From assembly GCA_963828405.1 (NCBI GenBank), contig CAWHEG010000031.1:682001-746000 (forward strand): a stretch of 64,000 nt of DNA. The letters are read 5' to 3'. Below the pieces are notes generated by a model. The model ran no database searches. It was not told the DNA's origin and saw nothing but the letters and a program-made list of their open reading frames with translations. Each line of letters begins with the position of its first letter. Position 1 is the first letter of the stretch. The position numbers and the translations under genes were made by a program. The stretch is from JANMJD01 sp963828405. GTDB lineage: Bacteria > Actinomycetota > Acidimicrobiia > Acidimicrobiales > Ilumatobacteraceae. Below are positions 42,839 to 51,735 of this stretch, piece by piece.

Positions 42839-44212
42839 ATGGCTGAGGCGGTATCCGAAGTACGGCGAATTCGACCCCAACAGCGGGTGCCGCCCCACAA
42901 CATCAACGCCGAGGAGTCGTTGCTCGGCGCGTTCCTGCTGTCGCGCGACGCGTTCGAGACGGCGATGGAGATGCGGCTGGTACCGGCCGAGTTCTACAAG
43001 CCCGCCCACCAGCACATCTTCGAAGCGATGCGCGCCCTCGCCGTCGGCGGCCAGCCGATCGACGCGGTGACCGTCGCCGACGAGCTGCGCCGCTCGGGCC
43101 TGCTCGACGAGATCGGCGGGCAGGCGGGCCTGCTCGAACTGCAGGCCGCCACGCCGGCGATCTCCAACTCGGGCCGCTACGCCCGAATCGTGCAGGACAC
43201 GTCGATGCTCCGCCGGCTCATCGGCGTGGCATCCGACATCGCCGAACTGGCCTACGCGGAGCCCGACGACGTCTCCAAGGCGCTCGACCAGGCCGAGAGC
43301 AAGGTGTTCGAGGTCGCCGAGCAGCGCGTCGCCGACTCGACCGCCCAACTCAACACGGTGCTGCGCGAGGTGATGGACGACCTCGAGGACATCTACACCC
43401 GCGGCGACACGATCACCGGTGTGGCCACCGGCTTCACCGACCTCGACGAGCTGCTCACCGGTCTGCACCCGTCGCAGCTGATCATCATCGGTGCCCGTCC
43501 GAGCATGGGCAAGACGGCGCTCGCCCTCGGCGTCGCCGCCAACGTCGCCAAGCACCAGGCCGAGGCGGGCACGAACTTCCCGGTCGTGTTCTTCTCCCTC
43601 GAAATGGGCCACAAGGAGCTGGCCCAGCGCATCCTCGCCTCCGAGGCCCGGGTCGACTCGCAGAAGTTGCGCACGGGCCGGCTCGATCAGGCCGACTGGA
43701 CGAAGATCGGCAACGCCCTCGGCCGGCTCGAGGTGCCACTGTTCATCGACGAGAACCCCAACATCACGGTGATGGAGATCCGCGCCAAGGCCCGCCGGCT
43801 CAAGGCCCGCCACGGCGGTCTGGCACTGATCGTGATCGACTACCTGCAACTGATGTCGGGCACGGGGGCCGAGAACCGTCAGCTCGAGATCTCCGAGATC
43901 AGCCGGAACCTCAAGATCCTCGCCCGTGAGCTCGAGGTGCCCGTCATCGCCCTGTCGCAGCTGTCGAGAAACCTCGAGTCGCGCGCCGACAAACGCCCGA
44001 TGCTCGCCGACCTGCGCGAGTCGGGCGCCATCGAACAGGACGCCGACGTGGTCATGTTCATCTACCGCGACGAGGTCTACAACCCCGACTCGCCCGACCG
44101 GGGCTCGGCCGAGATCGTCGTCTCCAAGCACCGCAGCGGCCCGATCGGCACGCGGCGGCTGGTGTTCCTCGGCGCCTACACGCGTTTCGAGAACGCGGCG
44201 CGCGGCCTGTAG
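42839..44212 (+). CDS. dnaB: Replicative DNA helicase DnaB
   Basis: A 457-residue hexameric helicase. The N-terminal collar starts at RVPPHNINAEESLLGA. The RecA-like motor has Walker A GARPSMGKTALAL (about residues 220-232), VIDYLQLMSG and a Gln/Arg finger region near IALSQLSRNLESR. There is no intein, in contrast to the mycobacterial gene in the same place. Confidence 0.97.
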   Translation: MAEAVSEVRRIRPQQRVPPHNINAEESLLGAFLLSRDAFETAMEMRLVPAEFYKPAHQHIFEAMRALAVGGQPIDAVTVADELRRSGLLDEIGGQAGLLELQAATPAISNSGRYARIVQDTSMLRRLIGVASDIAELAYAEPDDVSKALDQAESKVFEVAEQRVADSTAQLNTVLREVMDDLEDIYTRGDTITGVATGFTDLDELLTGLHPSQLIIIGARPSMGKTALALGVAANVAKHQAEAGTNFPVVFFSLEMGHKELAQRILASEARVDSQKLRTGRLDQADWTKIGNALGRLEVPLFIDENPNITVMEIRAKARRLKARHGGLALIVIDYLQLMSGTGAENRQLEISEISRNLKILARELEVPVIALSQLSRNLESRADKRPMLADLRESGAIEQDADVVMFIYRDEVYNPDSPDRGSAEIVVSKHRSGPIGTRRLVFLGAYTRFENAARGL

Positions 44213-44341
44213 CCGACGCTCGTCGGCCGTCGCGCACAGCAGGTGGGTGTCAGGCGTCGGCGGGCGCTGGGGTCGGCTCATGGCAGAACTCGACCGCATC
44301 GGTGTTCCACGCTCGGCGCGGCGACGCCGGCCCGAGGGGCC

Positions 44342-44347
44342 TACGAT
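44342..44347 (+). promoter_or_regulatory. Candidate leaderless -10
   Basis: TACGAT lies 8 nt before GTG 44356. The rest of the gap 44213-44341 shows no supported gene. Confidence 0.4.
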
Positions 44348-44355
44348 GAGTCGGC

Positions 44356-44562
44356 GTGCTCCTCGGTGACGATCTGCTGGTCTACCTGCTCCTTGCCCTG
44401 GGCGGCGCGCTCTTCGTCGGCAACCTGCTGGCCGTCGTCCGCCCCCGCTCGGCCCCCCGTGAAGGCGAGTTGGCCCGAGCCCCGATCCAGCGCAGCCTCG
44501 CCATGGCGGCGATCGGCCTGATCGCCTGCGTCTGGGCCCTGGCGACGCTCGTGAAGGGCTGA
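44356..44562 (+). CDS. Small two-helix membrane protein
   Basis: A 68-residue protein with two helices (LLVYLLLALGGALFVGNLLAVV and LAMAAIGLIACVWALATLV) joined by a short charged loop. GTG 44356 is supported by the upstream hexamer. Not recognised. Confidence 0.65.
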   Translation: MLLGDDLLVYLLLALGGALFVGNLLAVVRPRSAPREGELARAPIQRSLAMAAIGLIACVWALATLVKG

Positions 44563-44638
44563 GTCCGATGCCCGCCCGCCGTGGGCCCGGCTCGGCAGCG
44601 CAGACGCCGGGCGCGCCCGGCGATCGAGTCGGTGCGGC

Positions 44639-45478
44639 TTGACCCTCGCCCGACGAATCCTGTCGACGCTGCTCGTGGTCACCGGTACCGCGGTGGTCAT
44701 GCTCGGTCTCGCCCTGTCCTGGGCCAGTGGACACGTGTTCGACACCGCGGCCGTGACCGCAACGACCAGGACCGTGCTGGCGGAACCGGGCGTCCAGCGC
44801 CTGCTCGAACGGGAGATCACCGACCGGGTGATGAGCTACGTCGTCGACGAGCGCTATCGCCCGACGGTGGCGGGCATCGTCAAGTCGGCGGTGGAGAGTC
44901 CCGAATCGGTCGAGTTGGTGGCGGCCGGCGTCGGGGAGTCCCACCGTTCGCTCGTCAGCGGCGCCCAGCCCGTGGTGGAGTTGAACCTCCGGGCCCTGGC
45001 CGCCGATGTGCGCACCCGGATCATCGCCGTGGCGCCGAATCTCGAGGCGGCGCTGCCAAGTCCGGACGGCGCCTTCCGCTTCCAGATCGTGCGGCGCTCC
45101 GAACTGCCCGGGACCTGGCGGTGGGTCGACGGATTCGAGGGCAGCGCCGCCGCGCTCGTCGTGCTGGGCGCAGCGCTGGCCGGCCTCGGGTTCGTGCTCG
45201 GTCCATCGCGCTGGGCGCTCGCCATCCTCGCCGGCGCACTGGTGCTGGCGGCCGGCCTGTTCGGCCTCGCCGTCTCCCATCGGGCCCTCGACGAGGCCAA
45301 CGCCCGGATCACCGACGCCACCGCGGCGACGGCGGCCAGGGCGATCCTCGGATCGGTCTTCAGGAGCTTCGACGGCCAGGCGCGTGCAGTGGCGGTGACG
45401 GGCGGTTTCGCCGTGCTCATCGGCGTCGGGGTGCGGTTGATCCGACCCGAGTACATGCGGGCGCACGAGACCTGGTAG
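44639..45478 (+). CDS. Hypothetical membrane protein
   Basis: A 279-residue protein with an N-terminal helix (RILSTLLVVTGTAVVMLGLAL), an exported domain of about 110 residues, and three C-terminal helices (about residues 168-190, 195-215, 250-270). The pattern resembles actinobacterial integral proteins of unknown role. GTG/TTG-type start at 44639 follows a 76-bp gap. Not recognised. Confidence 0.65.
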   Translation: MTLARRILSTLLVVTGTAVVMLGLALSWASGHVFDTAAVTATTRTVLAEPGVQRLLEREITDRVMSYVVDERYRPTVAGIVKSAVESPESVELVAAGVGESHRSLVSGAQPVVELNLRALAADVRTRIIAVAPNLEAALPSPDGAFRFQIVRRSELPGTWRWVDGFEGSAAALVVLGAALAGLGFVLGPSRWALAILAGALVLAAGLFGLAVSHRALDEANARITDATAATAARAILGSVFRSFDGQARAVAVTGGFAVLIGVGVRLIRPEYMRAHETW

Positions 45479-45593
45479 CCGTCAGACTGCGCCGGCCGCA
45501 CGCTGCGCACGTGCGCTCGTGCGCTGAGCGAGATGAATCCCAGAACGTGATCAACTCCATACCCACATGACGTGAACCATCGCTACTCTTCGT

Positions 45594-45599
45594 GTTGGT
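45594..45599 (+). promoter_or_regulatory. Candidate leaderless -10
   Basis: TACTCT lies 9 nt before ATG 45609. The remainder of the gap 45479-45593 is featureless apart from short GC dyads. Confidence 0.35.
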
Positions 45600-45608
45600 T
45601 GTGGCGAA

Positions 45609-46157
45609 ATGGGAAGGCGGGCTGGAGATGACGTTCACGGAGGGACCCCCCGACGTCGGGTGCTGGTGTCGGCCGACGGGGCGATCGGCGGGCGTCGGCT
45701 GATGGCGTCCGTCGATCTCCCCCCGCCGTCCCCCGGGACCGGCGCCACCCGGATCCCCCCACCCCTGGCCGCCGCGCCGGCACCGTTCGCCCGACCCGGC
45801 TCCGGTGGTTCGCTCCCCGACGAGGGCGTCCCTGTCGGCCCGATCACGGGCCGCCAGGATCTCGACGAACAGGTCCGTGCCCTGCTGGCGCGTTCCGATG
45901 CGACGCTGCGTCAACGGGCCGAGCGGCGGGCCTTCGACGAGCGAGTGGTCAAGGTGCTCCAGTTGCTCGCCCAACTCGACGACCGCCGTCGATTCGTCGA
46001 GGAGCGCGTCGCCGTGCTCGAGGACCGCCTCGCCGTGCTCGAGCACATCAGTGCCGACGTCGGGGATCTGGCACTGTCACGCACCGTCGAACTGGGTCAC
46101 CGGATGGTGCGCGTGGAGCGCTCGCTGATCGGTCGCCGCCACAGCCGCGAGAGCTGA
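45609..46157 (+). CDS. Hypothetical protein with C-terminal coiled coil
   Basis: A protein of up to 182 residues. A Pro/Gly-rich N-terminal half is followed by a heptad-rich coiled coil (about residues 85-180; LDEQVRALLARSDATLRQRAERR, LQLLAQLDDRRRFVEERVAVLEDRLAVLEHI). ATG 45609 matches the upstream hexamer; ATG 45702 is an alternative. Not recognised. Confidence 0.55.
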   Translation: MGRRAGDDVHGGTPRRRVLVSADGAIGGRRLMASVDLPPPSPGTGATRIPPPLAAAPAPFARPGSGGSLPDEGVPVGPITGRQDLDEQVRALLARSDATLRQRAERRAFDERVVKVLQLLAQLDDRRRFVEERVAVLEDRLAVLEHISADVGDLALSRTVELGHRMVRVERSLIGRRHSRES

Positions 46158-46217
46158 ACCCACCACGGGGTGCCGGCCGCCGGGCCCCACTAGCCTGTCC
46201 GGGGCCATGGGCAGCCC

Positions 46218-47216
46218 GTGGCCCTGACCGTCAGGAGCGACCTGTTGATCCCACCCGCGGCCCGCGGCGAGCGTGATCGGGATCCACTGCCCTCGGGACG
46301 GACGGCATATCTGGCCGCCGAGGGCTACGTCGAGCAGTTGATCGAGGAACTCCGCCTGGCCGGCGTCGTTGTCGAGCGGAGCCACGGGGCGCTGCTGATC
46401 ACCGATTCGCCGCCCGTCCGGGCGGTGTGGGCGACGAACATCTGGCACGACCTGATCGAGATCGAGATCGTCTCGATCACCCAGGCCGCCCGGGCGTTGC
46501 GCGCCATCCAGCGGAACTGGGCGAACTACGCGCCGGTCCTGGCCGGGAGATCCCGCCTCGTGACCGAGAAACTTCCCCACGTCGCAGCCCGACCCCTGTC
46601 GGTCGGCCGGCAACCTCCGCGAGCGCCGCTCGGCTCGTGGACGCTGCTGGAACGCAGTCTGCTGCTGGCCGCCGCCCGGTGCGACAGCCCCTTTCCCAAC
46701 GGCGTGCCCAACCTCGTCGAGGACCGCGTCGGCCCGCCCAGCCGCGCCTACCTGAAGCTGTGGGAGGCGTTCGTCCGCCACGGCCGGCATCCCCTCCCCG
46801 GCGACCGGTGCGTCGACCTCGGCGCCAGCCCCGGGGGTTGGACGTGGCTGCTGGCCCGCTACGGCGCACGCGTCACGGCGATCGACAAGGCGCCGCTCGC
46901 CGCCTCGGTCGAGGCGATGCCCGGCGTCGAATGGCGGGCGGGCAGCGCCTTCGGGCTCGATCCGGCATCGTTCGGACCCGTCGACTGGATGGTGTGCGAC
47001 GTGATCGCCTATCCCCGCCGGACCCTGGCACTGGTGCGCCGGTGGATCGCCGCAGGCGTCGCCCGCAACATCGTGTGCACGATCAAGTTCCAGGGCGAGA
47101 CCGATCATGCCGTCGCCGGCGAGTTCGCCGCCCTCCCCGGCGCCTGGGTCGGCCACCTGCATCACAACAAGCACGAGCTGACATTCGCCCTCATCGACCG
47201 GGCCACGCCAGAATGA
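46218..47216 (+). CDS. FtsJ-fold methyltransferase, RlmM-like
   Basis: A 332-residue protein. The N-terminal half resembles a THUMP-like RNA-binding region. The C-terminal half is an FtsJ fold with VDLGASPGGWTWLLARYGA (SAM loop), AIDKAPL, WMVCDVIAYPRR and TIKFQGETDH, giving the catalytic Lys/Asp/Lys pattern. The architecture matches RlmM, which 2'-O-methylates C2498 of 23S rRNA, but such proteins are unusual in actinobacteria, so the target is inferred. A -10-like TAGCCT (46192-46197) lies 20 nt before GTG 46218. Confidence 0.75.
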   Translation: MALTVRSDLLIPPAARGERDRDPLPSGRTAYLAAEGYVEQLIEELRLAGVVVERSHGALLITDSPPVRAVWATNIWHDLIEIEIVSITQAARALRAIQRNWANYAPVLAGRSRLVTEKLPHVAARPLSVGRQPPRAPLGSWTLLERSLLLAAARCDSPFPNGVPNLVEDRVGPPSRAYLKLWEAFVRHGRHPLPGDRCVDLGASPGGWTWLLARYGARVTAIDKAPLAASVEAMPGVEWRAGSAFGLDPASFGPVDWMVCDVIAYPRRTLALVRRWIAAGVARNIVCTIKFQGETDHAVAGEFAALPGAWVGHLHHNKHELTFALIDRATPE

Positions 47217-47220
47217 GGCG

Positions 47221-48309
47221 ATGGACATTGCCCTGATCGGGACGAGCTGGTGGGCCGATGCGATGTACCTGCCGGCTCTCGCCGACCACCCCGACGGGCG
47301 GATCACGGTGATCTGCGGCCGCGATCCCGTGCGGACGCCTGCCCGCGCCGAGGAGTGGAAGATCCCCCGCTGGTGCACCGACTGGCGCGAGGCGATCACC
47401 GCCGACGGGGTCGGCGCGGTCATCGTCGCCTCGGCCAACGACAGCCACTACGAGATCACCAGCGCGGCGATCGACCGCGGGCTCCACGTCCTGTGCGAGA
47501 AGCCGCTGACCCGCACGGCTGCCGAGGCGCTCGAGCTCGCCGGCCGCGCCGAGGCCGCCGGGCTGACGACGATGACGCCGTTCACGTACCGATGGATGCC
47601 GACGAACCGGTGGATCAAGCGCCTGGTCGACGAGGGTTACGTCGGGCGTCCGCGCCACCTCGACATGCGCTACTACACCGGGTATGCCCGTGAGCCGGGC
47701 TACGCCTGGAGGTTCGACCGCGAGCTGGCCGGGGCGGGCGTGGTCGGCGACCTCGGTTCGCACTGGCTGCATCTCGCCCGCTGGTGGATGGGCGAGGTCG
47801 AGGCCGTCGGGTGCGTCACTTCGCAGTTCACCGAACGCCCGGCCCGCCCCGACGGCAGCAGTTATGAGCAGGCCGAGGAGACGGGGCTGCTGACGTTGAG
47901 GTTCGTGTCGGGGGCGTACGGTTCGCTCCACGTGTCGGCGGTCTGCTGGGAGGGCACGCCGTTCGGCCAGACCCACCACGTCGAGATCCACGGCACAGAC
48001 GGCACGTTGTACGGCCTGATCGACTGGGACCGGGTGCAGGTCGTGCGCGGCGTTCGGGCCGAAGAGCGTGGCCCAGCCGCCGAGCTGCCGATCCCCGACG
48101 ACATCTGGGGATCGGTGCGTCGTGACGTCGTGGGCGACACCTACCGCGACGTGTTCCGCACGAGCGATGCCATGTCACGCCAGTGGCTCGGCGCGATCGG
48201 GCGCGGCGAGACGTGCGAGCCGTCGTTGCGGGAGGGGGCGCGGGTGCAGGTGCTCGTCGAGGCGGCGATGGCCAGCGCGGCCGCCGACGGCCGGATGATC
48301 ACCGTCTGA
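47221..48309 (+). CDS. Gfo/Idh/MocA-family oxidoreductase
   Basis: A 362-residue NAD(P)-dependent dehydrogenase. The Rossmann start is IALIGTSWWADAMYLPAL, and the family EKP motif appears in LCEKPLTRTAAEALELAG. The C-terminal domain contains YAWRFDRELAGAGVVGDLGSHWLHLARWW, with catalytic His in GSHWLH. It is separated by 4 bp from the RlmM-like gene. Substrate likely a sugar or inositol derivative. Confidence 0.92.
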   Translation: MDIALIGTSWWADAMYLPALADHPDGRITVICGRDPVRTPARAEEWKIPRWCTDWREAITADGVGAVIVASANDSHYEITSAAIDRGLHVLCEKPLTRTAAEALELAGRAEAAGLTTMTPFTYRWMPTNRWIKRLVDEGYVGRPRHLDMRYYTGYAREPGYAWRFDRELAGAGVVGDLGSHWLHLARWWMGEVEAVGCVTSQFTERPARPDGSSYEQAEETGLLTLRFVSGAYGSLHVSAVCWEGTPFGQTHHVEIHGTDGTLYGLIDWDRVQVVRGVRAEERGPAAELPIPDDIWGSVRRDVVGDTYRDVFRTSDAMSRQWLGAIGRGETCEPSLREGARVQVLVEAAMASAAADGRMITV

Positions 48310-48347
48310 TCAACGGCCTTCGCCCGCCGGGCTGCCGGCGCCGGTGC

Positions 48348-49025
48348 TCAGCAGTTGTTCGGGTCGGAGTCCTTGACGACGCCGAGCTTGGCGTCACCCT
48401 CGCCGAACGCGGTTCCCGGCGCCAGGTTCTGGCTGACGACGATCCAGTGGCGGTCCCAGACCTGGTGGCGGTTCTTGCCGGTGGCGTCGAAGCTCTTCGA
48501 GTAGAAGACGCCTGCCTTCTGGATCAGGTTCTGGGCAGCCTGCAGATCCATGCACACGACGTTGGGCATCTCGTGCCTCACCACGATCGTGGTCGGGGGC
48601 GAGGTGAACGCGGTGGTGTCGGAGGCCGTCGCCGGTTGCCCGGACGAGTCGCCGACGGCGAGCCCCGGTGCGCCGGGGGCAGGTCCGACGGGGGCTGCCG
48701 GGGCGACGACGACCGATGACGTGGTGGTCGGCGAGGTGGCCGGCGCGGCGGCCGGCGTGGTCTCGGGTCGGGCCCCCTGGGTCGGCGCGGCGGCGAGCGT
48801 GGCGCTCGGTGCGTCGGCGGCGGGCGGTTGGACGGGGGCGATCCCGGAGGTCTGCGGGGCGGGGAGTTGGCCGGGAGCCGGGGTCGCGGTGTTCGGGTCG
48901 ACCGGGGCCGGTTGTATGGCCGGCGTGTCGACGGCGCGGACCCGAACGCTGTTGGACGGCCCGCATGAGGCCGCGCCGCCGATGACGGCCACCGAACTGA
49001 GCAGGACGAGTGACACCCGACGCAC
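48348..49025 (-). CDS. Lipoprotein with C-terminal PASTA domain
   Basis: A 225-residue secreted protein. The signal peptide ends with a lipobox-like GAASC (Cys about residue 21). A Pro/Ala/Thr-rich stalk of about 125 residues follows, then a single PASTA domain (MPNVVCMDLQAAQNLIQKAG, ending DSDPNNC). Single PASTA domains bind peptidoglycan or muropeptides weakly. GTG 49025 lies 6 nt from TACACT read on this strand (49037-49032), so the mRNA is probably leaderless. Confidence 0.82.
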   Translation of the reverse strand: MRRVSLVLLSSVAVIGGAASCGPSNSVRVRAVDTPAIQPAPVDPNTATPAPGQLPAPQTSGIAPVQPPAADAPSATLAAAPTQGARPETTPAAAPATSPTTTSSVVVAPAAPVGPAPGAPGLAVGDSSGQPATASDTTAFTSPPTTIVVRHEMPNVVCMDLQAAQNLIQKAGVFYSKSFDATGKNRHQVWDRHWIVVSQNLAPGTAFGEGDAKLGVVKDSDPNNC

Positions 49026-49198
49026 ACGGGGAGTGTACGCCCGACTACGAGCAGCCGAAAACCTGGGTCATCCGGAGGATTCTTCGAAATTTCTTACCAC
49101 TAAATAACATCCGACGGGACCATCGGCTCCGAAGAAGACCTGACACGCCCGATCCGGGCGCCCACCGCACACGGTGAACACGAGAGGGAGTCCCAACG
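49026..49198. promoter_or_regulatory. Divergent promoter region with AT-rich patch
   Basis: 173 bp between the PASTA and DUF4397 genes. It has the leftward -10 (AGTGTA at 49032-49037 on this strand) and a strikingly AT-rich stretch (about 49080-49112, aaatttcttaccactaaata) likely to serve the rightward gene. agaggga lies before ATG 49199. Confidence 0.45.
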
Positions 49199-50002
49199 AT
49201 GAGAAGAATCTTCGCGGCCACTGCGATTGCGGCGGCCACCCTGATGGGCTTCGCCGGCCCCACGCAGGCGGCCGACAACCCGTCGATCATGTTGCTCCAC
49301 GGCATCCCCGGAGCGACGGTCGATGTGGTCGTCGACGGCGCCGTCGTCATTCCCGGCTTCAAGCCCGGTTCGATGCAGGACCTGACCTCGTTCAAGGGTC
49401 AGACACTGAAGAACGTCGAGGTCCGCGCCGCCGGCACCACCGACGTCGTGATCGGGCCGGTCGCCGAGCTGGCGGTGCCCGCGTCGGGCAACGTGACCCT
49501 CGTCGCCCATCTCGACGCCGCCGGCAAGCCGACGCTCAGTGCATTCACCAACGACATCTCCGTCACGCCGGCCGGTCAGGGACGACTCACCGTCCGCCAC
49601 GCTGCAGCGGCTCCGGCGGTCGACATCGTCCTGGGCGATGCCCGCCCGTTCACCAACCTGGCCAACGGCAAGGAGGGCAAGGCCAACCTGCCCGCCGGCC
49701 CGATCGCCGGGGCCAAGATCGCCCCGACCGGTGGCGCCCCGATCGCCGACGTCCCGACCGTCGAGCTCAAGGCCGGGAGCAATCTGATCGTCTACGCCGT
49801 TGGCAGCCTCGATGGCGGGACGTTCACCTTCTACACCCAGGAGCTCACCGGTCTCGGTGGCGCCCCCACCGCCGTGAACACCGGCGGCGAGGCCCCGGGC
49901 GCCAGCTCGCCGATCTGGGCGCTGACCGCAGCGCTCGGTGCGATCGGAGTGCTGGTCAGCATGGCGGCGTTGAACCGCCGCCGGATCACCGTCGGCGTCT
50001 GA
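49199..50002 (+). CDS. DUF4397 surface protein with possible sortase signal
   Basis: A 267-residue exported protein. A Sec signal ends at PTQAADN. Two DUF4397 repeats follow (about 28-115 and 118-215; SIMLLHGIPGATVDVVVDG, LTVRHAAAAPAVDIVLGD). The end is AVNTGGEAPG, a hydrophobic stretch (WALTAALGAIGVLVSMAAL) and NRRRITVGV. This order (short T-G motif, helix, basic tail) is that of a cell-wall sorting signal, though VNTGG is not the standard LPxTG. The class F sortase gene follows after 22 bp. Confidence 0.85.
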   Translation: MRRIFAATAIAAATLMGFAGPTQAADNPSIMLLHGIPGATVDVVVDGAVVIPGFKPGSMQDLTSFKGQTLKNVEVRAAGTTDVVIGPVAELAVPASGNVTLVAHLDAAGKPTLSAFTNDISVTPAGQGRLTVRHAAAAPAVDIVLGDARPFTNLANGKEGKANLPAGPIAGAKIAPTGGAPIADVPTVELKAGSNLIVYAVGSLDGGTFTFYTQELTGLGGAPTAVNTGGEAPGASSPIWALTAALGAIGVLVSMAALNRRRITVGV

Positions 50003-50024
50003 CGCCGTCGTCTGACACCGTTCG

Positions 50025-50798
50025 GTGACGGACAACTCGATCCTTCGTCCCGAGGGGGCCGGCGATTCGCCGGTCTCCTCGGCGCGTCGGCGCCCGGGAT
50101 TCGTGCTGACCGCGGCCGCGTTGGTCGTCTCGCTGTGCATCACCGCCGCCGCGCTGATCGAGATGCGTCGGGGCCCGGGCGGTGAGGAGCAGGTCGTGCT
50201 CGATGTCACCCGGGCGACGCTCGACCCCGGGCTCCTGCCCACGACCACCGCGCCCGCCGAGCCGTCGCCCGAACCCTCGGCCACTCTGCCCCGTTCGCCG
50301 CTGGCCGACCTGCTCCCCGAGCCGATCTCGGCGATGGCCGCACCTGTCGAGAGCCTGCCCGTCCCCGTCGGTCTACGGATCGACGCCATCGGCGTGGAGG
50401 GTGATCCGCTGGTCCCCGTCGGGATCGACGACCAGGGCGAGCTGGCGGTGCCCGATGTCGAACAGGTCGGCTGGTACCAGTTGGGTCAACGACCGGGCCA
50501 GCCGGGCGCGACCGTGCTCGCCGCCCACGTCTCGTGGAAGAAGCAGGCAGGTGTGTTCGCCAGGCTCGGCCGGGTCGAGCCCGGCGACGAGATCCTCGTC
50601 GAGCTGTCCGACGGCAGCGAACGGCGCTACATCGCCTGGGAACGAACGATGTACGCCAAGACCGACCTGCCGGCCGACCGCATCTGGACCCGCGAGGGCA
50701 ACGAAGTGCTCGTGCTGATCACCTGCGGCGGCGACTTCAACCGCGAGATCCGCCGCTACCGGCAGAACATCGTCGTCTACGCCGTGCCGGTCGACTGA
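50025..50798 (+). CDS. Class F sortase
   Basis: A 257-residue membrane-anchored cysteine transpeptidase. An N-terminal helix (about residues 25-45) is followed by a Pro/Thr-rich stalk and the sortase barrel. The catalytic His is in VLAAHVSWK, the Cys in LVLITCGGDF, and the Arg in the following REIRRYRQN. Next to a DUF4397 protein that ends like a sorting substrate, it probably anchors that protein. Confidence 0.9.
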   Translation: MTDNSILRPEGAGDSPVSSARRRPGFVLTAAALVVSLCITAAALIEMRRGPGGEEQVVLDVTRATLDPGLLPTTTAPAEPSPEPSATLPRSPLADLLPEPISAMAAPVESLPVPVGLRIDAIGVEGDPLVPVGIDDQGELAVPDVEQVGWYQLGQRPGQPGATVLAAHVSWKKQAGVFARLGRVEPGDEILVELSDGSERRYIAWERTMYAKTDLPADRIWTREGNEVLVLITCGGDFNREIRRYRQNIVVYAVPVD

Positions 50799-50810
50799 CC
50801 ACCCGCCGGG

Positions 50811-51587
50811 TCAGGCGCGCTCAGGGGCGAGGGCGAGGACGTGGAACATCGCCCCCTGAGGGTCCTGGCAGAGAGCGAAGCGCCCGACCATCGGGATGTC
50901 CATCGGCGGCACGTGGACCGACCCGCCGAGCTCGGTCACCCGCGCCACGGACGCGTCGGCATCGGCGACGGCGAAGTAGACGGCCCAGTGGCTGGGCACC
51001 TCGGCCGGGAACTGGGGTCCCATCGGCATCATCCCGGCGACGGGCCGATCGTGCACCTGGAACTCCGTGTAGACGAAGTCGCCCATGTCGGTCCCGTGGG
51101 CGACCCAGCCGAAGACCGCGTCGTAGAACGAGATCGCCGCACCCGGGTCACGGGTGGCCAACTCGTTCCAGCAGATCGAGCCCGGTTCGTTGACGATCCC
51201 GGCGCCGATGTGGGCGCGCGGCTGCCAGACGCTGATCACCGCACCGACGGTGTCGGCGAAGATCGCCATCCGACCGACATCGAGCACGTCCATCGGCGGG
51301 ACGATGACCTGGCCGCCGGCGGCCGCCGCCGCCGCCGTCGTCTCGTCGGCATCGGCGACCGAAACGTAGGTCGTCCAGAACGGCGGCATCTCGGCGTTCA
51401 TCTGCGGGCCGAGGCCGGCGACCGGCAGGCCACGGAGCATGCACATCCGATAGCCGCCGGCCTCGGGCGGGCCCTCGGAGATCTCCCAGCCGAACAGGGC
51501 GGAGTAGAAGGCCGCAGCGGCCTGCGGGTCGGGTGTGCCGAGATCGACCCAGCTGGGTGTGCCGGGGGCGTATGAGGTGACTTCCAT
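50811..51587 (-). CDS. Two-domain VOC (glyoxalase/bleomycin-resistance fold) protein
   Basis: A 258-residue protein of two VOC modules in tandem (about residues 1-125 and 130-258). Both have the pattern (P/R)DPxAAxxFYxxxFGW followed by a second half with VPPMD(V/I). The proteins may bind metal or a small molecule. ATG 51587 (MEVTSYAPGTPSW) is preferred to ATG 51599. Convergent with the sortase gene. Confidence 0.85.
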   Translation of the reverse strand: MEVTSYAPGTPSWVDLGTPDPQAAAAFYSALFGWEISEGPPEAGGYRMCMLRGLPVAGLGPQMNAEMPPFWTTYVSVADADETTAAAAAAGGQVIVPPMDVLDVGRMAIFADTVGAVISVWQPRAHIGAGIVNEPGSICWNELATRDPGAAISFYDAVFGWVAHGTDMGDFVYTEFQVHDRPVAGMMPMGPQFPAEVPSHWAVYFAVADADASVARVTELGGSVHVPPMDIPMVGRFALCQDPQGAMFHVLALAPERA

Positions 51588-51735
51588 CGTGACTCCCATC
51601 AGCGATCATCTGGTTAGCAGTTGTCCGGTCGACGTCGTCTGGTCACCATCGTCTGGTCACCATCGTCGGGTCAGCACGGTCCGGTGGGTACCAGCCGTGG
51701 AGCGACCCAGAGTAGTTCGCCGGGCGCGTCGTCGT

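Noticed and set aside
44280..44369. 29-residue Arg-rich frame after dnaB
   Set aside because: Overlaps the hexamer and start of the 44356 gene and has no recognisable features.
41507..45466. 1319-residue antisense frame over ssb-rpsR-rplI-dnaB
   Set aside because: Covers five confident genes and shows only low-complexity shadow composition.
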